From the NCBI RefSeq assembly GCF_021390475.1, contig NZ_JAJUWS010000032.1:1-64000 (forward strand): 64,000 nt of DNA, given 5' to 3'. This document shows positions 43,706 through 52,837 of this stretch, one piece after another; position 1 is the first letter of the stretch, and each line of letters opens with the position of its first letter. The notes below the pieces were generated by a model. It was given only the letters and a program-made list of their open reading frames with translations. It did not search any database and had not been told where the DNA came from. The stretch comes from Streptomyces sp. ST2-7A. GTDB lineage: Bacteria; Actinomycetota; Actinomycetes; Streptomycetales; Streptomycetaceae. The position numbers and the translations under genes are program-made.

Positions 43706-44794
43706 GTGTCGCTCACGATCGGAATCGTCGGCCTGCCGAACGTCGGCAAGTCGACCCTGTTCAACGCCCTGACCAAGAACGACGTGCTGGCGGCCAACTA
43801 CCCGTTCGCCACGATCGAGCCGAACGTGGGCGTCGTGGGCGTCCCCGACCCCCGGCTGACGAAGCTCGCCGAGATCTTCGGCTCCGAGCGCGTCCTGCCG
43901 GCCACCGTCGACTTCGTGGACATCGCCGGCATCGTGCGCGGCGCCAGCGAGGGCGAGGGACTGGGCAACAAGTTCCTGCACAACATCCGCGAGTCGGACG
44001 CCATCTGCCAGGTGGTGCGCGCCTTCCGCGACGACAACGTCGTGCACGTGGACGGCAAGGTCTCCCCGAAGGACGACATCGAGACCATCAACACCGAGCT
44101 GATCCTCGCCGACCTGCAGACCGTCGAGAAGGTTCTGCCGCGCCTGGCGAAGGAGGCCCGGGTCAAGAAGGACCGGCAGCCGATCCTCAGGGCGGTCGAG
44201 GACGCGAAGGCGATCCTCGAGGAGGGCCGCACCCTCTTCTCCGCCGGCATCCGCCAGGGCACCGAGGCCGTCGAGCCGCTGCGGGAGCTGCACCTGCTCA
44301 CCGTCAAGCCGTTCCTCTACGTCTTCAACGTGGACGAGGAGGAGCTGACCGACGAGGCATTCCAGGCCGAACAGCGCGCCCTCGTGGCCCCGGCCGAGGC
44401 GGTCTTCCTCAACGCCAAGCTCGAATCCGACCTCGGCGAGCTGGACGACGAGGAGGCGCTGGAACTGCTGCGGTCCGTGGGGCAGGAGGAGCCGGGCCTG
44501 GCCACCCTCGCCCGCGCCGGCTTCGAGACCCTGGGCCTGCAGACCTACCTCACCGCCGGGCCCAAGGAGGCCCGCGCCTGGACGATCAAGCGTGGCGCGA
44601 CCGCCCCGGAGGCCGCCGGCGTCATCCACACCGACTTCCAGAAGGGCTTCATCAAGGCCGAGATCGTCTCCTACGACGAACTGGTCGAGGCCGGCTCCCT
44701 GGTCGAGGCCCGCGCCAAGGGCCGTGCCCGCATGGAGGGCAAGGAGTACGTCATGCGCGACGGCGACGTGGTGGAGTTCCGCTTCAACGTGTAG
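43706..44794 (+). CDS. ychF: YchF/Obg-family P-loop ATPase
   Basis: This conserved ribosome-associated ATPase of the Obg GTPase superfamily is 362 aa. The P-loop GLPNVGKST has K15. Switch II is VDIAGIV, without the usual catalytic Gln. A helical insertion contains the KPFLYVFNVDE region, and a C-terminal TGS domain ends GDVVEFRFNV. YchF proteins prefer ATP and act as redox-sensitive translation or stress factors. GTG 43706 has a GGGAAG site. Confidence 0.96.
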   Translation: MSLTIGIVGLPNVGKSTLFNALTKNDVLAANYPFATIEPNVGVVGVPDPRLTKLAEIFGSERVLPATVDFVDIAGIVRGASEGEGLGNKFLHNIRESDAICQVVRAFRDDNVVHVDGKVSPKDDIETINTELILADLQTVEKVLPRLAKEARVKKDRQPILRAVEDAKAILEEGRTLFSAGIRQGTEAVEPLRELHLLTVKPFLYVFNVDEEELTDEAFQAEQRALVAPAEAVFLNAKLESDLGELDDEEALELLRSVGQEEPGLATLARAGFETLGLQTYLTAGPKEARAWTIKRGATAPEAAGVIHTDFQKGFIKAEIVSYDELVEAGSLVEARAKGRARMEGKEYVMRDGDVVEFRFNV

Positions 44795-44838
44795 CGGTTG
44801 ATTCCTTGATCTACCGAGATGCGGGTTGGATGGTAAAA

Positions 44839-44969
44839 CCCCAGGTCAGGGGCCAGATATTCCGGTCTGGCCCCTTCCTGTTTTCTCTTGCGGATTCCGG
44901 CTGTTTCCGGGCCACGTGCTGACTTGGCGCTGACTCGTCGGCGGGGAGCTGTTCGGTCCTGACCTGGGG
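44839..44969. repeat. 12-bp inverted repeat at the start of the accessory island
   Basis: CCCCAGGTCAGG (44839-44850) recurs inverted as CCTGACCTGGGG (44958-44969), bracketing the ychF terminator. It marks the boundary where base composition drops and the accessory genes begin. No attachment-site partner was found. Confidence 0.4.
44848..44889 (+). terminator. Classical intrinsic terminator after ychF
   Basis: A perfect 10-bp stem, AGGGGCCAGA and TCTGGCCCCT, with an 8-nt loop is followed by a T-rich tail. It is one of only two hairpins in the window with a real T-tract. Confidence 0.85.
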
Positions 44970-44990
44970 CTATGACAGCGCTGAGTACCC

Positions 44991-45374
44991 TTACTCAACC
45001 CTGAGTGGGCTGTCGCGCTGCGCGTGTAGATGAGCAGCCTTCTCCCAGTCGCATGCGGTGCACCGCCTGAGGTAGTAGTCCCCGGGGCCCAGCTCTTCCA
45101 GCGCCGCGTGCTCGGTGCACGGGGTGTAGTTGTTGCGGTCCCGGACGCGATCGCATGTGGCATCCGCGGAGTGGTAGACGGTCTGCTTGGGCCCCGGCGT
45201 GGCCCGGACAAAGCAGGGCATGCTGAGACTGCTCTCCGCCACCCGGGCCATGGCCTGCTCGATCTCGGCCAGTTCCGCGCCGAGCTTGTCTCGCCTCCTC
45301 TTCTCCTCCTCGTGGTACTCGCTGAGGATCTTGAGTTTGCGCATCCGAAGCTTGTTCATTTCCTCGTCGTTCAT
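44991..45374 (-). CDS. Hypothetical protein with coiled coil and cysteine motifs
   Basis: I do not recognise this 127-aa protein. Residues 5-48 form a charged coiled coil (RMRKLKILSEYHEEEKRRRDKL). The remainder contains a run of cysteines and histidines ending in a CTAC motif, suggesting metal binding. ATG 45374 has a perfect AGGAGGGG site. It is divergent from the small genes that follow and shows lower GC than the core genes, consistent with an accessory gene. Confidence 0.65.
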   Translation of the reverse strand: MNDEEMNKLRMRKLKILSEYHEEEKRRRDKLGAELAEIEQAMARVAESSLSMPCFVRATPGPKQTVYHSADATCDRVRDRNNYTPCTEHAALEELGPGDYYLRRCTACDWEKAAHLHAQRDSPLRVE

Positions 45375-45574
45375 GACCCCTCCTAAGAAGTCTTACGGAT
45401 GACTAGCACTTCCTATCAGCTCTGGGCTGGCCTGCGTCAGGGAACAGAGAAAGATCTGTCGGGCCCGCTAGCCGTCAGGGTTTCCCGTTCCGGAAAGCCG
45501 GGGAGCTTGCCCCGCATGTCAGCCGGTCGGGAGCATCGGCCACAGGCGAGGGCCGTCGACCTGAAGGGGAAGCC

Positions 45575-45790
45575 GTGGGCGCACCACTGTGGAAACTGTC
45601 GGGAGATCCGGACTGCAAGAACGGCACCTGCCCCACCCTGTGGGGCACGGCCGACGGCAAGGAGTACGTCGTACAGGGTTACGTGACCAACGACCCTGAG
45701 CGGCTGGCGCAGCTCGACCTGCCCGAGGGTGAGACGGCGGTCATGGTCCCCGCGGCCGTGCTGGAGGAGTACTTCCGTGCTCACCGGTGA
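45575..45790 (+). CDS. Small protein preceding a DUF6879 gene
   Basis: This 71-aa protein has two cysteines (DPDCKNGTCPTLW) and a short alpha/beta C-terminal part. It is typical of the small genes found just before DUF6879 in Streptomyces accessory clusters. GTG 45575 has an AAGGGGAAG site. The next gene starts inside it (GTG 45777), so translation is coupled. Function is unknown. Confidence 0.7.
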   Translation: MGAPLWKLSGDPDCKNGTCPTLWGTADGKEYVVQGYVTNDPERLAQLDLPEGETAVMVPAAVLEEYFRAHR

Positions 45791-46286
45791 GGAGTTCGGG
45801 CGCCTCTTCGACACGTTCGAGCGGACCGCGTTCCGGCTGGAGACGCTGGCTGAGTACGACGTGGAGGAGGAGCGCGGGGAGATCGCGCGCTTCTTGGCCG
45901 GCGAGGACATGGGGCCGGAGTGGGACGACAACCCGTGGGTGCGGTCCATGACCGACAAGGGCAAGCAGGTGTCCCGCGTCCACGTCCTGCGCTCCCCGCT
46001 GACTGACTACCCGCGCTACGAGCTGGCGGCCTACCCCGGCAACATCAAGGCCGGTGAGTCGATCGGCATTATCGACCTGGCCGAGCAGGACGTGGACGGT
46101 CTGCCCGACCACGACTTCTGGCTCTTCGACGACTGCGACGTCTACCGGATGCACTACACCCCCGAGGGCCGGTTCCTCGGCGGCGAACTCCTCCCCGCCG
46201 ACCGCCTCCCGGCCTACCGGGGATACCGGGACCTGGCGCTCTCCCGAGCCGTGCCGTTCGCGACCTACCGGGAGCGGCACCACTGA
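45777..46286 (+). CDS. DUF6879 family protein
   Basis: This 169-aa protein starts at GTG 45777, with GGAGGAG 8 nt upstream, overlapping the previous gene by 14 nt. Its sequence (EEFGRLFDTFERTAFRLETLAEY at the start, DFWLFDDCDVYRMHY in the middle) is the DUF6879 pattern. Such proteins commonly sit beside HTH-DUF5753 regulators, as here. The molecular role is unknown. Confidence 0.8.
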   Translation: MLTGEEFGRLFDTFERTAFRLETLAEYDVEEERGEIARFLAGEDMGPEWDDNPWVRSMTDKGKQVSRVHVLRSPLTDYPRYELAAYPGNIKAGESIGIIDLAEQDVDGLPDHDFWLFDDCDVYRMHYTPEGRFLGGELLPADRLPAYRGYRDLALSRAVPFATYRERHH

Positions 46287-47115
46287 CCACGGAATCCCTC
46301 GGAAGAGCACTGCGGACACTGCGAGAGGCGTCGGGACTGACCGGCAGCGCAGTGGCCCGTAGGGCTTCCATGTCCGCAGCCAAGCTCTCGAAGATCGAGA
46401 ACGGCCGGACCATGCCCACGGTGCGAGACGTCGACCTCGTCCTGTCCGCCCTCGGGGTGTCCGAGGAGGCCAAGGAACAGTTCCTCGCGGCGGCCCGAGT
46501 CGAGGCCACGGAACCACGGCGTGGCGCCTGCTGCGCCGTATGGGGGCGTGGAAGCACCAGAACACGATCAAGGGCATCGAGGCCAACACGAAGGCACTCA
46601 GGCTGTTCCAGGGACAGCTCATCCCTGGTCTTCTCCAGACTCCTGAGTACGCCACGGCGGTGTTCTCACTGCCTCCGGCTCTGCCGGACGAGACCAAGGT
46701 ACGGACAGTGGCGGCACGGCTGGAACGGCAGACCGTGCTGTATGAGGACGCGCGGTCGTTCCACTTCGTCATCTGCGAGCACGTACTGCGGTGGCTGATC
46801 TGCGAGCCGGCCGTCATGGCCGTACAACTCGACCGGCTCGCGTCCCTGTCCCAGCTCCCCGCCGTGTCCATCGGTGTCGTTCCTCAAGCGGGCCGGAAGC
46901 CGGACTTCCCCATGACCTGTTTCAGCATCCACGACGACAGCCTCGTCATCGTCGAGACCTTCCACTCGGAGGTGACGACACGGGATCCGCGGGACGTCCA
47001 GACGTACGTCGACACGTTCGACAGGTTCGCCGCGGTGGCGCTCTATGGCGACGACATGCGCAGCCTCGTCGAGGGCATCCGGGACGAGTTCTTGCGGCAA
47101 CAGGAAAGAGGCTAG
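46283..47115 (+). pseudogene. HTH-DUF5753 regulator broken by a one-base frameshift
   Basis: An N-terminal Xre helix-turn-helix (about 46283-46500; LREASGLTGSAVARRASMS, SKIENGRTMP) and a C-terminal DUF5753 domain (46520-47115; GQLIPGLLQTPEYA) are normally one protein. Here they are in different frames. The natural reading EPTAWRLLRRMGAW requires one extra base after 46515. The likely start is a CTG at 46283 overlapping the DUF6879 stop as CTGA, since no ATG or GTG fits. The DUF5753 half can be read alone from ATG 46540. Either an inactive gene or a sequencing error is possible. Confidence 0.8.
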
Positions 47116-47719
47116 GCCCGGCAAGTGGGCAACCCGACGATGTTGGATCAAGGAGATCGGAGTCGGGAGAGCCATGCGAACAAGCGCCAGCACCCAGTCG
47201 GGACCCGTGTACCTGCCCCTGCCCGGCGCCCAGCCTGAGCCGGTTTCGGGCTGTCGGCACTGCCTGGACGCTCACCAGGTCGGGGTCGTGCAGGAAGACC
47301 GCCGGTTTGATGAAGGGGATCCCCGCCTCGGGGATGCCCGCCGCACGCGCGGCACGTTCCAGCTGAGCCTTCAGCTCCTTGGCCTTGAGATCGGTGAGGT
47401 GCAGCGGGTTGCGCAGCGTCCGCACACGGTCGCCGTGGAACTGCCATGTGTCGCCCCGGTTCACCACCCTGCCCGGGTGCCCCTTCAGCTCCAGCAGATA
47501 GACGCCCCCGGGCAAGGCGATCAGCAGATCGCACTCGTTGACCCGCCCGGTGACCCCGGTGAACCGGAACGTCGCCCACGCCCGGTACGGCTCGGCGTTC
47601 GGCATCAGCCGTCGCACGTGCTCCAGGCCCTCCTGCTCCCACCGGAAACCGGATCGGCAGGGCTGGAACCAGTGCTCGCGCCGCGATGGGGGGCCGGGCT
47701 TCGCAGCGGTCGGAGTCAC
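46946..47719 (-). pseudogene. Truncated NERD-domain (PglW-like) gene fragment
   Basis: From GTG 47719 (GGAGG site 7 nt upstream) about 155 residues resemble the N-terminal NERD nuclease-related domain of PglW-type kinases of the Pgl/BREX-2 phage-defence system: AEPYRAWATFRFTG, then NECDLLIALPGG and the ELK catalytic-type motif. Full PglW is more than 1000 residues, with a kinase domain. Here similarity ends near 47265 and the frame continues antisense to the DUF5753 gene until 46946. It is a remnant, not a working defence gene. Confidence 0.6.
47174..47265 (+). pseudogene. Possible 5' fragment of a small CxxC protein
   Basis: ATG 47174 with a GGGAGAG site opens a frame (PVYLPLPGAQPEPVSGCRHC) resembling the start of small Cys-containing proteins that follow HTH-DUF5753 genes. 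After about 30 residues the frame runs antisense through the NERD fragment, so the gene appears cut at about 47265. Confidence 0.3.
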
Positions 47720-48008
47720 GGGGAGTCCTCCGGTTAGGGGCGTGGGGGCGTAACGGGACAAGACTAGCGACGTCGTTCGGAGGACCTGCGCCTGTTCACA
47801 GGGACGGGCCGGCGGTCGGCTTATCGGCACGGCTTCGACGCCGGTGCCGGACGCCGGGGCGGAGCACGATGGCGGTCTCCATGGCTGCACGGTCGTGGCC
47901 GCGGTGCTGTGGGGCGGAGCGGCTGTGGACCCTCGGGGTATCGGATCGCATGTGTCCGGTACCGGCCACTCCCCACACACGGCGGTAACACCGTGGCCTG
48001 GTCGCGGT

Positions 48009-48413
48009 ATGGTCAAGGCGAAGAAGGTCACGATCACGCAGCCGGTGGGGCTGCTGGAGAGCGTGAAGGCGCACACGGACAACGTCTCCGGTTACATCAC
48101 CGAGCGGGCCGAGCGGCGCAGGCTCCTGCGGGGGGAGTTGGACCACTATCAAGAGGGGTTCGGGACGTTCACCCACCGTCGCCGAGGAGGCCTCGTGGGG
48201 TGTCGTGCGGACCGTGTTCCTCGACGTTTCCCGACGCGACGGTCCCGCCCGAGACTCCGGGTCCACCGCCCCGGGAGGAAACCGGGCCGGGCCCGAGGGG
48301 ATCGGTTCCGAGGAGAAAGGCACGGAAGCGTATGGAGCTCACCGTTTTCGGGGCGACCGGCGGTACCGGCACCCACGTGGTCCGTCAGGCGTTGGAAGCC
48401 GGTCACCGGGTGA
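48009..48413 (+). pseudogene. Antitoxin-like remnant
   Basis: Residues 1-57 (KKVTITQPVGLLESVKAHTD, NVSGYITERAERR) resemble ribbon-helix-helix antitoxins of type II toxin-antitoxin pairs. After FT the reading becomes Arg-rich and out-of-frame-like. It runs into the next gene, so the end is probably frameshifted. No toxin gene is visible nearby. Confidence 0.35.
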
Positions 48414-48967
48414 CGGCCGTGGTGCGTGATCCGACAGCGTTGACGGTCCGGCACGAAGCGCTGGAGGTGCGGGTTGCCGACGTGACCGATCCGCGACTGC
48501 TGGAGCCGCTCCTGAGGGGGCGGAAGGCCGCGATCTCCGCCCTCGGTGCCCGCGGCAACGCCGGGGCGGGGATCGTCTCGGTGGCGACCCGGGCGATCGT
48601 GGAGGCGGCACGAAACTGTGGAACTCGGCGGTTCCTCGCGGTGAGCGCCGCTCCGGTCGGTCCGGTCCCCCCGGGGGAGAGTCCGCTGTTGCGCACCGTC
48701 GTGCGGCCCCTGGTCTCCCGGGCGTTTCGGCCGCAGTACGACGATCTCGCGGTGATGGAGGAGATCATTCGGAGCAGTGCCCTGGACTGGACGATCCTTC
48801 GTCCCCCACGCCTGTTGGATCGGCCCCTGTCGCGGAAGTACCGCAGGGTCATCGGTGGGAACGTGCCGCGGTCCGGTTCCATTTCCCGGGCCGATCTCGC
48901 CCATGCCCTCCTGTCGATGGTGGACGATCCGACGACGGTGCGGCAGCCGGTGGGCATCGCACGTTGA
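48332..48967 (+). CDS. NAD(P)H-binding Rossmann-fold reductase (NmrA/SDR type)
   Basis: This 211-aa single-domain protein starts with a Rossmann GATGGTG nucleotide motif (7-13), then HVVRQALEAGHRVTAVVRDP and ILRPPRLLD near the C-terminal third. It is an atypical short-chain dehydrogenase of the kind called NAD(P)H-binding or NmrA-like. ATG 48332 has a GGAAG site. The substrate is unknown. It restores the high-GC codon bias after the accessory island. Confidence 0.88.
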   Translation: MELTVFGATGGTGTHVVRQALEAGHRVTAVVRDPTALTVRHEALEVRVADVTDPRLLEPLLRGRKAAISALGARGNAGAGIVSVATRAIVEAARNCGTRRFLAVSAAPVGPVPPGESPLLRTVVRPLVSRAFRPQYDDLAVMEEIIRSSALDWTILRPPRLLDRPLSRKYRRVIGGNVPRSGSISRADLAHALLSMVDDPTTVRQPVGIAR

Positions 48968-49286
48968 GTTCTCGGCCCGCCCGGTCCTTTTCCGGGATCC
49001 CGGTTTCCCCGGGGGTCGGGTGAACGGTTCGGGTGGGGACCCGACGCAACCCCTGCCACCGGCACACCCGCGCTGTGCCGGTGGGGCCCGGCGGGGGCGC
49101 GGAGGCACATGCCGTGGCGCGGGGGCCGGCCCGGCCCGCTGTCCCCGGTGGGTGGAAGAAGACGGTGCCCCTCGCTCGGCCTTTCGGGTGAACATGGAGC
49201 CGACCCTTGCGTGCCATCACCCCGGGTTGTCAATCTGTTGCTCTCAGTGCTGACCGTTCGGGTCGGGAGCAGCTTCGGGAGGACCC
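48968..49286. other. Non-coding region upstream of the GntR gene
   Basis: It includes TTGTCA at 49227-49232 (possible -35, with no clear -10) and a GGGAGG ribosome site just before the GTG. Nothing else was seen. Confidence 0.4.
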
Positions 49287-50039
49287 GTGTCGGTGGGAGA
49301 GCAGCCCGCTTATCTCCGCGTCGCCGAGGATCTGCGCCGGCAGATCCGGGAGGGCGTTCTCGCGCCGCACACCCGGCTGCCCTCGCAGGCGGACATCCGG
49401 ACGGTCTACGGCGTCTCGGACACCGTGGCGCTGGAGGCGCGGCGGGTGCTGATGGCCGAGGGGCTGGTGGAGGGCCGCTCGGGGTCGGGGACCTACGTTC
49501 GGGAGCGGCCCGAGACCCGGCGCGTGCACCGCAGCGCGCACCGTCCGGCGGGGGAGTGCTCGCCGTTCCGGCAGGAGCAGGCGGACGAGCGGGTGCGCGG
49601 CGTGTGGGAGGCCGAGAGCGAACGGAGCACGGCCGGGCCGGGGGTGGCGCGCCGGTTGGCGGTGGAGGCGGGGGAGGCGGTGATGTGCACGCGGTACCTG
49701 TACCGGGTGGCGGACGGCCCGATGATGCTGTCCACCTCCTGGGAGCCGCTGCGGCTGACCGGTCGGACCCCGGTGGTGCTGCCGGAGGAGGGTCCGCTGG
49801 CGGGGCGCGGGGTGGTGGAGCGGATGGCGGAGATCGACCTCGTGGTGGACAACGTGGAGGAGGAGGTGGGGGCGCGGCCCGGTGGGGTGGACGAGGTGGA
49901 GGTACTGGGCGGCCGACCGGGCCGGCTGATGATCGTGGTCAGCCGGACCTTCCGCGCCGGCAGTCTGCCGGTGGAGACGGCCGACCTGGTGGTACCGGCC
50001 GATCGGTACCGGATCGCGTATCACCTGCCGGTGCGATGA
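49287..50039 (+). CDS. GntR family regulator with UTRA effector domain
   Basis: This 250-aa regulator has an N-terminal GntR winged helix (about 6-75; AYLRVAEDLRRQI and LPSQADIRTVYGVSDTVALEARRVL) and a UTRA ligand-binding domain (about 90-245; TRYLYRVADGPMMLSTSWEP). It belongs to the HutC/UTRA subfamily as DasR does, but differs from DasR in effector-domain sequence. Its 3' end overlaps the convergent phosphatase gene by 19 bp. Target genes are unknown. Confidence 0.92.
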   Translation: MSVGEQPAYLRVAEDLRRQIREGVLAPHTRLPSQADIRTVYGVSDTVALEARRVLMAEGLVEGRSGSGTYVRERPETRRVHRSAHRPAGECSPFRQEQADERVRGVWEAESERSTAGPGVARRLAVEAGEAVMCTRYLYRVADGPMMLSTSWEPLRLTGRTPVVLPEEGPLAGRGVVERMAEIDLVVDNVEEEVGARPGGVDEVEVLGGRPGRLMIVVSRTFRAGSLPVETADLVVPADRYRIAYHLPVR

Positions 50040-52552
50040 CGCGTCGGCCCCGGCGGGCCGTCGGGGAGGTGGACCTCGAACCAGACGGTCTTGCCCGCCG
50101 GGTCCCGGCGGGTGCCCCAGCGGTGGGATTCCAGGGAGACCAGGTGCAGGCCCCGGCCGTTCTCCTCCTCGGGGCTCGCGCGGCGCGGCAGCGGAGGGTC
50201 GGGGAGGGGGTCGGAGACCTCCACGAGCAGTGACCCACCGCGCACCAGACGCACCCCGATGGGTCCGTGCGCGTACCGCAGGGCGTTGGTGACCAGTTCG
50301 CTGACCAGCAGGACCACCGAGTCCTCCACGGAGGACAGACCCCAGTCGCGCAGCGTGTGCCGGACGGCGGAGCGGGCTCGGCGGACGCTGTGGCCGCGGG
50401 CCGGGAAGACCCAGGAGGCGCTGTCACCCGGTGAGAGTTCGCCGAGTTGGACGGCGAGCAGCGCGATGTCGTCCTCGGCGCCGTGGCCGGGCCGACCGAC
50501 CTCCGGGACCAGGGCGTCCAGCACCGTGTCGCACAACTTCTCCAGGGAGATCTCCCCGCCGCCGGGGCCGGTGAGGGTCTCGCAGAGCCGGTCCAGGCCG
50601 TCGGTGATGTCCTCCCCGCGTTTCTCGATCAGACCGTCGGTGTACAAAACGAGCACCGAACCGGCGGGGACGTGGGCCCGGATCTCCTCGTGGCCGGTGT
50701 CGGGCAGCCCGATCGGTGGGCCGTCCGGCACGTCGACCGGCCGGGCCACCAGCCGGCCGGTGGCCTCCTCGCGGGTGACCAGCACCGGTGGGACGTGGCC
50801 GGCCTTGGCGATGGCGCACTCGCCGGTGGCCGGGTCGTGCACGGCGTACAGGCAGGTGGCCATCATCGGGTCGTCGGGACCGGCGGCGAGGTCGTCGGAG
50901 AGGCGGTTGACGCGCTCCAGGAGCTCGGCCGGGGGCAGGTCGAGGTCGGCGAGGGTGCGCACGGCGGTGCGCAGCCGTCCCATGGTGGCGGCGGCGCGCA
51001 GACCGTGGCCCATCACGTCGCCCACGACGAAGGCGACCCGGCCGCCGGCCAGTGGGATGACGTCGAACCAGTCGCCACCCACCTCGGCGCGGCTGCTGCC
51101 GGGCACGTACCGGAAGCCGATCCGCACGCCCGGCGGCTCGGGAACGGTCTGCGGCAGCAGGCTCCGCTGCAGCATCACGGCGGCCTCCCGCTCGCGGGCG
51201 TAGAGCCGGGCGTTGTCCAGCGAGACGCTGGCCCGTCCGGCGATCTCCTCGGCGAGGGCGAGGTCGTCCGCGTCGAAGCCCGCGCGGCGACCGGCACGGC
51301 TGATGACGAGCAGGCCGAGCACCTTCCCGCGGGCCCGCAGCGGGACGACCATCAGGGAGTGGATGCCCAGGCCGGTGGCGGCGGTGACCTTCGGGTCGTC
51401 GGGGCTGGTGGCCTCGGCGATGGCCTCGGCGGAGTCCAGGAGGCGGGCGCGTCCACCGGCGAGCACCTTCCCGAAGACGGACTCGGGGGTGAAGCGCACC
51501 GTCTCGCGCAGGCCGAGCATCCGGTCGACCTCGGGGCTGTGTCGTTTGGCGGCGACGGCGGCCTGCACCAGGGGGGTGTGACGGGGACGGTCCCCGTTGC
51601 CCCCGTCGCCGTCGAGGAAGGCGGAGGGCAGCATGACCCCGGCGTAGTCGCAGAACCGGGGGACGAGCAGATGGGCGAGGGAGTCGGCGACGGGGGCGAC
51701 CTCGAGCAGGTCGCCCAGGGCGGCGCCGATGTCGTCGAGGAGGGCGAGGCGTTGACGGGCCCGCTCGATCTTCTCGGTGGCCTCCCGGCGTTCGGTGATG
51801 TCCATGACGGTGCAGCTGACGCCGTGGACCCGGCCGGTGCGGTCGGTGAGCCGGCCGAAGGAGACGGACCGGGCGCCGCGCCGGTCGGGGGAGAGGGTGA
51901 CCAGGTCGATGACGGAGTGACCGGAGGCGAGGACCTCGCGCTGTACGGCGTCGATCTGCGGCCCCATGTGGTCGGGCAGGACCTCGAGGACGGTCCGGTC
52001 GATCAGGTCCTGGGGGCCGACTCCGCACAGGCGGGAGAGGGATTCGTTGACCCGTACGAAGCGCTGTTCGGTGTCGAAGAGGGCGATGCCCAGGGGAGAG
52101 GCGGTGAAGAGGGCGTCGAGGGCGGCGAGTTCCTGTTCGATTCCGGCCAGCAGACTGGTCTCGACGAGGTTGGCGAGAACGAAGGGGGACCCGTCGGGAC
52201 GGCGCATCAGGGAGCCGCGTCCCTCGACCTCCACGGTTCGGCCGTCCAGGTGACGCAGAGGGATCACGCCCCGCCAGGAGCCGGTGCGCAGGAGTTCCCG
52301 GTATACGTTCCCGGCCCCCCCGGTCAGCGCGCACGGGGAGGCCACGAAGTCGGTGACGGGGCGACCGAGGACGAGGGAGTCGGGCCATCCGAGGACGCGT
52401 TCCGCGACCGGACTCCACAGCAGGATCCGGCCACCGGGGTCCAGGATGACGACGCCGATGCGCAGGACGTCCAGGAGAGGCCGCGGGGCACCGGGTGCCG
52501 TGGAACCGGCGGGCGGGACCTCGTCCCGCGGACTCTCCGCACTCGTGCTCAC
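50021..52552 (-). CDS. Multidomain PAS-GAF-SpoIIE phosphatase with HATPase domain
   Basis: At 843 aa this is larger than the phosphatase at 33106. It has two PAS domains (about 25-145 and 150-260), a GAF domain (about 265-445), a SpoIIE/PP2C phosphatase domain (about 460-665; GGDWFDVI, VVGDVMGHG, AEDDIALLAV) and a C-terminal RsbW-like ATPase domain (about 690-835; SELVTNALRYA, NGRGLHLVS). The PAS sensors suggest control by redox or small ligands. GTG 52552 is preferred over GTG 52612. The target anti-anti-sigma factor is not in the window. Confidence 0.9.
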   Translation of the reverse strand: MSTSAESPRDEVPPAGSTAPGAPRPLLDVLRIGVVILDPGGRILLWSPVAERVLGWPDSLVLGRPVTDFVASPCALTGGAGNVYRELLRTGSWRGVIPLRHLDGRTVEVEGRGSLMRRPDGSPFVLANLVETSLLAGIEQELAALDALFTASPLGIALFDTEQRFVRVNESLSRLCGVGPQDLIDRTVLEVLPDHMGPQIDAVQREVLASGHSVIDLVTLSPDRRGARSVSFGRLTDRTGRVHGVSCTVMDITERREATEKIERARQRLALLDDIGAALGDLLEVAPVADSLAHLLVPRFCDYAGVMLPSAFLDGDGGNGDRPRHTPLVQAAVAAKRHSPEVDRMLGLRETVRFTPESVFGKVLAGGRARLLDSAEAIAEATSPDDPKVTAATGLGIHSLMVVPLRARGKVLGLLVISRAGRRAGFDADDLALAEEIAGRASVSLDNARLYAREREAAVMLQRSLLPQTVPEPPGVRIGFRYVPGSSRAEVGGDWFDVIPLAGGRVAFVVGDVMGHGLRAAATMGRLRTAVRTLADLDLPPAELLERVNRLSDDLAAGPDDPMMATCLYAVHDPATGECAIAKAGHVPPVLVTREEATGRLVARPVDVPDGPPIGLPDTGHEEIRAHVPAGSVLVLYTDGLIEKRGEDITDGLDRLCETLTGPGGGEISLEKLCDTVLDALVPEVGRPGHGAEDDIALLAVQLGELSPGDSASWVFPARGHSVRRARSAVRHTLRDWGLSSVEDSVVLLVSELVTNALRYAHGPIGVRLVRGGSLLVEVSDPLPDPPLPRRASPEEENGRGLHLVSLESHRWGTRRDPAGKTVWFEVHLPDGPPGPTRHRTGR

Positions 52553-52636
52553 GTCGTACCACGTCCCCGCTCGGGCCCCACCGCGTGGTCCGCGGTCGGG
52601 TCGGACTCGCACCCGTACCCCCGATTGTGCCGGGGA

Positions 52637-52837
52637 TCAGCGAGGTGCGCTGTCCGCCCGCTCGACGCGTTCCACCAGATAGCGGCCGGAGTCCGCCGGG
52701 CGTACGCCCGCGCCCTCCTCCAGCCTGCGGATCAGACGCTGGGCCTCCGCACGCGTGGCGCAGCGTCCGATGCGGTAGCGGTGCCCGTTCTCGTCCTGGC
52801 GCACCACCTGCCACGGACTCGGATTGCCGTCGTTCAT
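52637..52837 (-). CDS. Small SPOR-like protein
   Basis: This 66-aa protein (WQVVRQDENGHRYRIGRCAT, then a helical AEAQRLIRRLEEG part and a final strand RYLVERVE) matches the short SPOR-domain proteins common in Streptomyces. Such folds bind glycans or peptidoglycan elsewhere, but this form is cytoplasmic with no signal. ATG 52837 has a GGGGGTG site. It is the gene upstream of the large phosphatase, read in the same direction. Confidence 0.8.
   Translation of the reverse strand: MNDGNPSPWQVVRQDENGHRYRIGRCATRAEAQRLIRRLEEGAGVRPADSGRYLVERVERADSAPR

Noticed and set aside
47174..47737. Complete rightward gene over the NERD fragment
   Set aside because: Only the first 30 residues look protein-like; the rest is antisense to the NERD domain.
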